Shown in pieces: positions 30,615 through 31,847 of a stretch of DNA of 31,847 nucleotides. The DNA lies in contig CABQWP010000018.1 in assembly GCA_902467875.1 (NCBI GenBank), positions 1 through 31,847 on the forward strand. Direction: 5' to 3'. The DNA comes from an uncultured Collinsella sp. (GTDB taxonomy: Bacteria > Actinomycetota > Coriobacteriia > Coriobacteriales > Coriobacteriaceae). Below the pieces are notes generated by a model that saw only the letters and a list, made by a program, of their open reading frames with translations, was not told the origin of the DNA and searched no databases. Both the position numbers and the translations under genes were made by a program. The first letter of the stretch is position 1, and every line of letters begins with the position of its first letter.

Positions 30615-31201
30615 GCGCGGCCTTTGACCTGGTCCTTTTTAGGCGTGATGAGGTTGGAGACCGCCTTGTACACCACAAGCGTCAACACCGAGTTAAGCAC
30701 GGTCTTGATAAGGTTGAACGGCAGCACGGCAGGAATCATGAGCGGGGCGATCACATCGACCGAGCCATACCAGAACCATACGCCAATGGTAAGATTTGCG
30801 ACCATAGACAACGCCGTAGCGGCAATAACGCCGAGCACCAGGCCAATCACGGCACCCTTATAGGTATGCATCTTCTGGTAGACGATAGCCGCGGGCAGAA
30901 TGTAGCCCAGCGTGGCAACCAGATTCATAAGCGCGCCGACCCAGTCACCCGTAGTGAGCGCATGGATAACGATCGCCATGGCTGCAACAGCGGTACCAGC
31001 ACCGGGGCCATACGCAAATCCGCACACCATCGCCGGCACCAGCGACGGGTCGTAGGTCAAAAACGGCGCCGAAGGAAGGATGGGCAGCTGCACGTACATA
31101 AACAGGGCGCCCAAGGCGCACATCAACGCCATGGTAACGAGCTGTTTGGTGCTCCACCTATTCGTGTTCTCAAAATGGATATGCTGCGACTGTTCAGACA
31201 T
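30611..31201 (-). CDS. ribU: Riboflavin ECF transporter S component (RibU-like)
   Basis: The membrane protein that binds the vitamin for the ECF importer. About 196 residues with five or six hydrophobic segments, among them MALMCALGALFMYVQLPILP and the following LTYDPSLVPAMVCGFAYGPG, which resembles the RibU/ECF S-component N-terminus. Riboflavin specificity rests mainly on the FMN riboswitch directly upstream. The ATG at 31201 has AGGTGA about 5 nt upstream. An ATG at 31222 lies inside the 3' strand of the riboswitch, in the conserved TCCGGATGAAAG, and is rejected. Its stop overlaps the ecfA start (ATGA). Confidence 0.85.
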   Translation of the reverse strand: MSEQSQHIHFENTNRWSTKQLVTMALMCALGALFMYVQLPILPSAPFLTYDPSLVPAMVCGFAYGPGAGTAVAAMAIVIHALTTGDWVGALMNLVATLGYILPAAIVYQKMHTYKGAVIGLVLGVIAATALSMVANLTIGVWFWYGSVDVIAPLMIPAVLPFNLIKTVLNSVLTLVVYKAVSNLITPKKDQVKGRA

Positions 31202-31216
31202 AAGATCACCTGCCTC

Positions 31217-31393
31217 TTTCATCCGGACTCTAACCGTTGGTACTGGGGTCTCACCAGTTCAGCCGGCATGCGAACCAACACACGCACGGGTCGCGGACTC
31301 ATCGGCTCGGTCGCAGACGCCTCGTCTGCGCCACGGCACCCCTTTGGCACCGCCCGATTTACCGCCAGTGGGGAATTCCACCCCGCCCTGAAA
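31217..31393 (-). promoter_or_regulatory. FMN riboswitch (RFN element) controlling ribU-ecfAA'-ecfT
   Basis: On the minus strand the 5' conserved block reads GGGCGGGGTGGAATTCCCCA then CTGGCGGTAAAT. The middle has GATGAGTCCGCGACC, and the 3' block reads ACTGGTGAGACCCCAGT, then GGTTAGAGTCCGGATGAAAG. The closing P1 stem pairs TTTCA (31389-31393) with TGAAA (31217-31221). One peripheral arm is lengthened (GCAGACG/CGTCTGC). The element ends just before the ribU ribosome-binding site with no terminator T-run, so control is probably at translation initiation. FMN binding is established for this family. Confidence 0.95.
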
Positions 31394-31404
31394 CAGCAAT
31401 TGCA

Positions 31405-31432
31405 AGTGTAGCACGGGCAGGTATTCGCGCAA
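31405..31432 (-). promoter_or_regulatory. Promoter of the riboflavin-uptake operon
   Basis: The minus strand has TTGCGC, a 16-nt spacer and TACACT, with TGC in front of the -10 (extended -10). The predicted start falls a few nt before the riboswitch P1 stem. Confidence 0.6.
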
Positions 31433-31847
31433 GTATGCCAAGGATAATTTGTGGTGGGGATCAGTTGCCGTAACAACCACGTTCCCCACCCATCCCAAAG
31501 TAACGCGCCTTTCGCGCAAAGCGCGAAGCAGCGAAAGGAACACGTATCCCTATCAACCACGTCCTTCTCCGCCCGCCGACCTCAAGGCCGTAAACGCAGG
31601 GAATCCGGGGGCGTGACGGGGGTTTCTCTCCGGAACATTCCGCACTGATATCTTCTGTATTGAAGACGTCGATGATGCACCCGTATACCATTGACGTCGA
31701 CACCATCAGATGCGGACCGCGCGGTGACCCCACATTCCGCTGGCGCCCACAGGGCTGCCCTCGTTTCCTGACATGTCCCGCGCGGGCCGCGGCGAGCCGA
31801 GACCGCCGCATGACCTAATAGGAGCATGGAGCGATACCGCGGACCCG
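31433..31847. other. Non-coding right end with two hairpins
   Basis: No supported gene in 415 bp. GGTGGGGA (31453-31460) pairs with TCCCCACC (31483-31490) around an inner GTTG/CAAC. CCTTTCGC (31508-31515) pairs with GCGAAAGG (31531-31538), with an inner CGCGC/GCGCG. On the plus strand TTGAAG, an 18-nt spacer and TATACC near 31665-31694 could be a promoter, and TAGGAG stands just before an ATG at 31826 (MERYRG, running off the edge). The 1-nt spacing makes that start doubtful. Confidence 0.4.

Noticed and set aside
31202..31222. Upstream ATG for ribU
   Set aside because: This ATG is part of the conserved 3' strand of the FMN riboswitch; the start at 31201 has its own ribosome-binding site.
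31461..31811. 116-codon minus-strand frame at the right end
   Set aside because: No recognisable domain, arginine-rich, and it passes through two hairpins; no convincing start site.
1..31847. CRISPR array, prophage or toxin-antitoxin module
   Set aside because: No regularly spaced repeats, cas, integrase, structural phage or paired toxin-antitoxin genes were seen.

Overview
The window reads as chromosomal DNA from a high-GC, anaerobic, gut-type actinobacterium of the class Coriobacteriia, most like Collinsella. This is inferred from gene content and gene order, not from a database search. Supporting points are a class II LysRS carrying a C-terminal tRNA-binding domain, a veg-ispE pair, a giant 2-hydroxyacyl-CoA-dehydratase activase, an FMN-riboswitch ECF transporter and a lysine/ornithine-type MurE motif. 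Every recognised protein gene lies on the minus strand; the only plus-strand gene is a tRNA-Val. I found no phage, integrase, transposase gene, CRISPR array or defence island. Most of the window is core metabolism, and the unusual material is in the intergenic DNA.

Layout from left to right: the N-terminal part of clpC, cut by the window edge; a TetR regulator that overlaps the end of a 1479-residue activase fusion, with a perfect 21-bp palindrome in front of the activase that may be the regulator's operator; a DUF2798 membrane protein with a promoter, operator-like palindrome and leader terminator; a ThrE-type threonine/serine exporter; lysS, greA and tatA; tRNA-Pro(CGG); veg-ispE; rdgB-dtd; rph; murI, a HAD phosphatase and murE; asnB; tRNA-Val(UAC); the argCJBD arginine operon behind an ARG-box-like operator; and a flavin block. 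In transcription order the flavin block is FMN riboswitch, ribU, a fused ecfA-ecfA', ecfT, and two paralogous FMN-binding split-barrel proteins.

Several groups appear to work as units. argC-argJ-argB-argD cover the acetylated steps from N-acetylglutamate to ornithine. ribU, ecfAA' and ecfT overlap by 4 and 1 nt and form one riboflavin importer. The two split-barrel genes follow within 30 and 44 nt, so an FMN sensor probably controls both vitamin uptake and two flavoproteins. The dehydratase activase and its TetR gene overlap and are probably co-transcribed. murE, the HAD gene and murI sit together, two of them in cell-wall synthesis, followed by RNA and nucleotide quality-control genes (rph, rdgB, dtd).

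The most distinctive signal is a set of palindromic elements. Four minus-strand genes (thrE, lysS, dtd, rph) have a palindrome flush with or within 2 nt of the stop codon. These fall into two families, each with two copies here. A 58-bp REPIN-like double palindrome lies between thrE and lysS. A 217-bp MITE-like element with long imperfect inverted termini lies beside tRNA-Val. The tRNA-Val 3' end and its terminator are duplicated about 187 bp downstream, with compensatory changes in the terminator stem. No wholly new protein system is evident.
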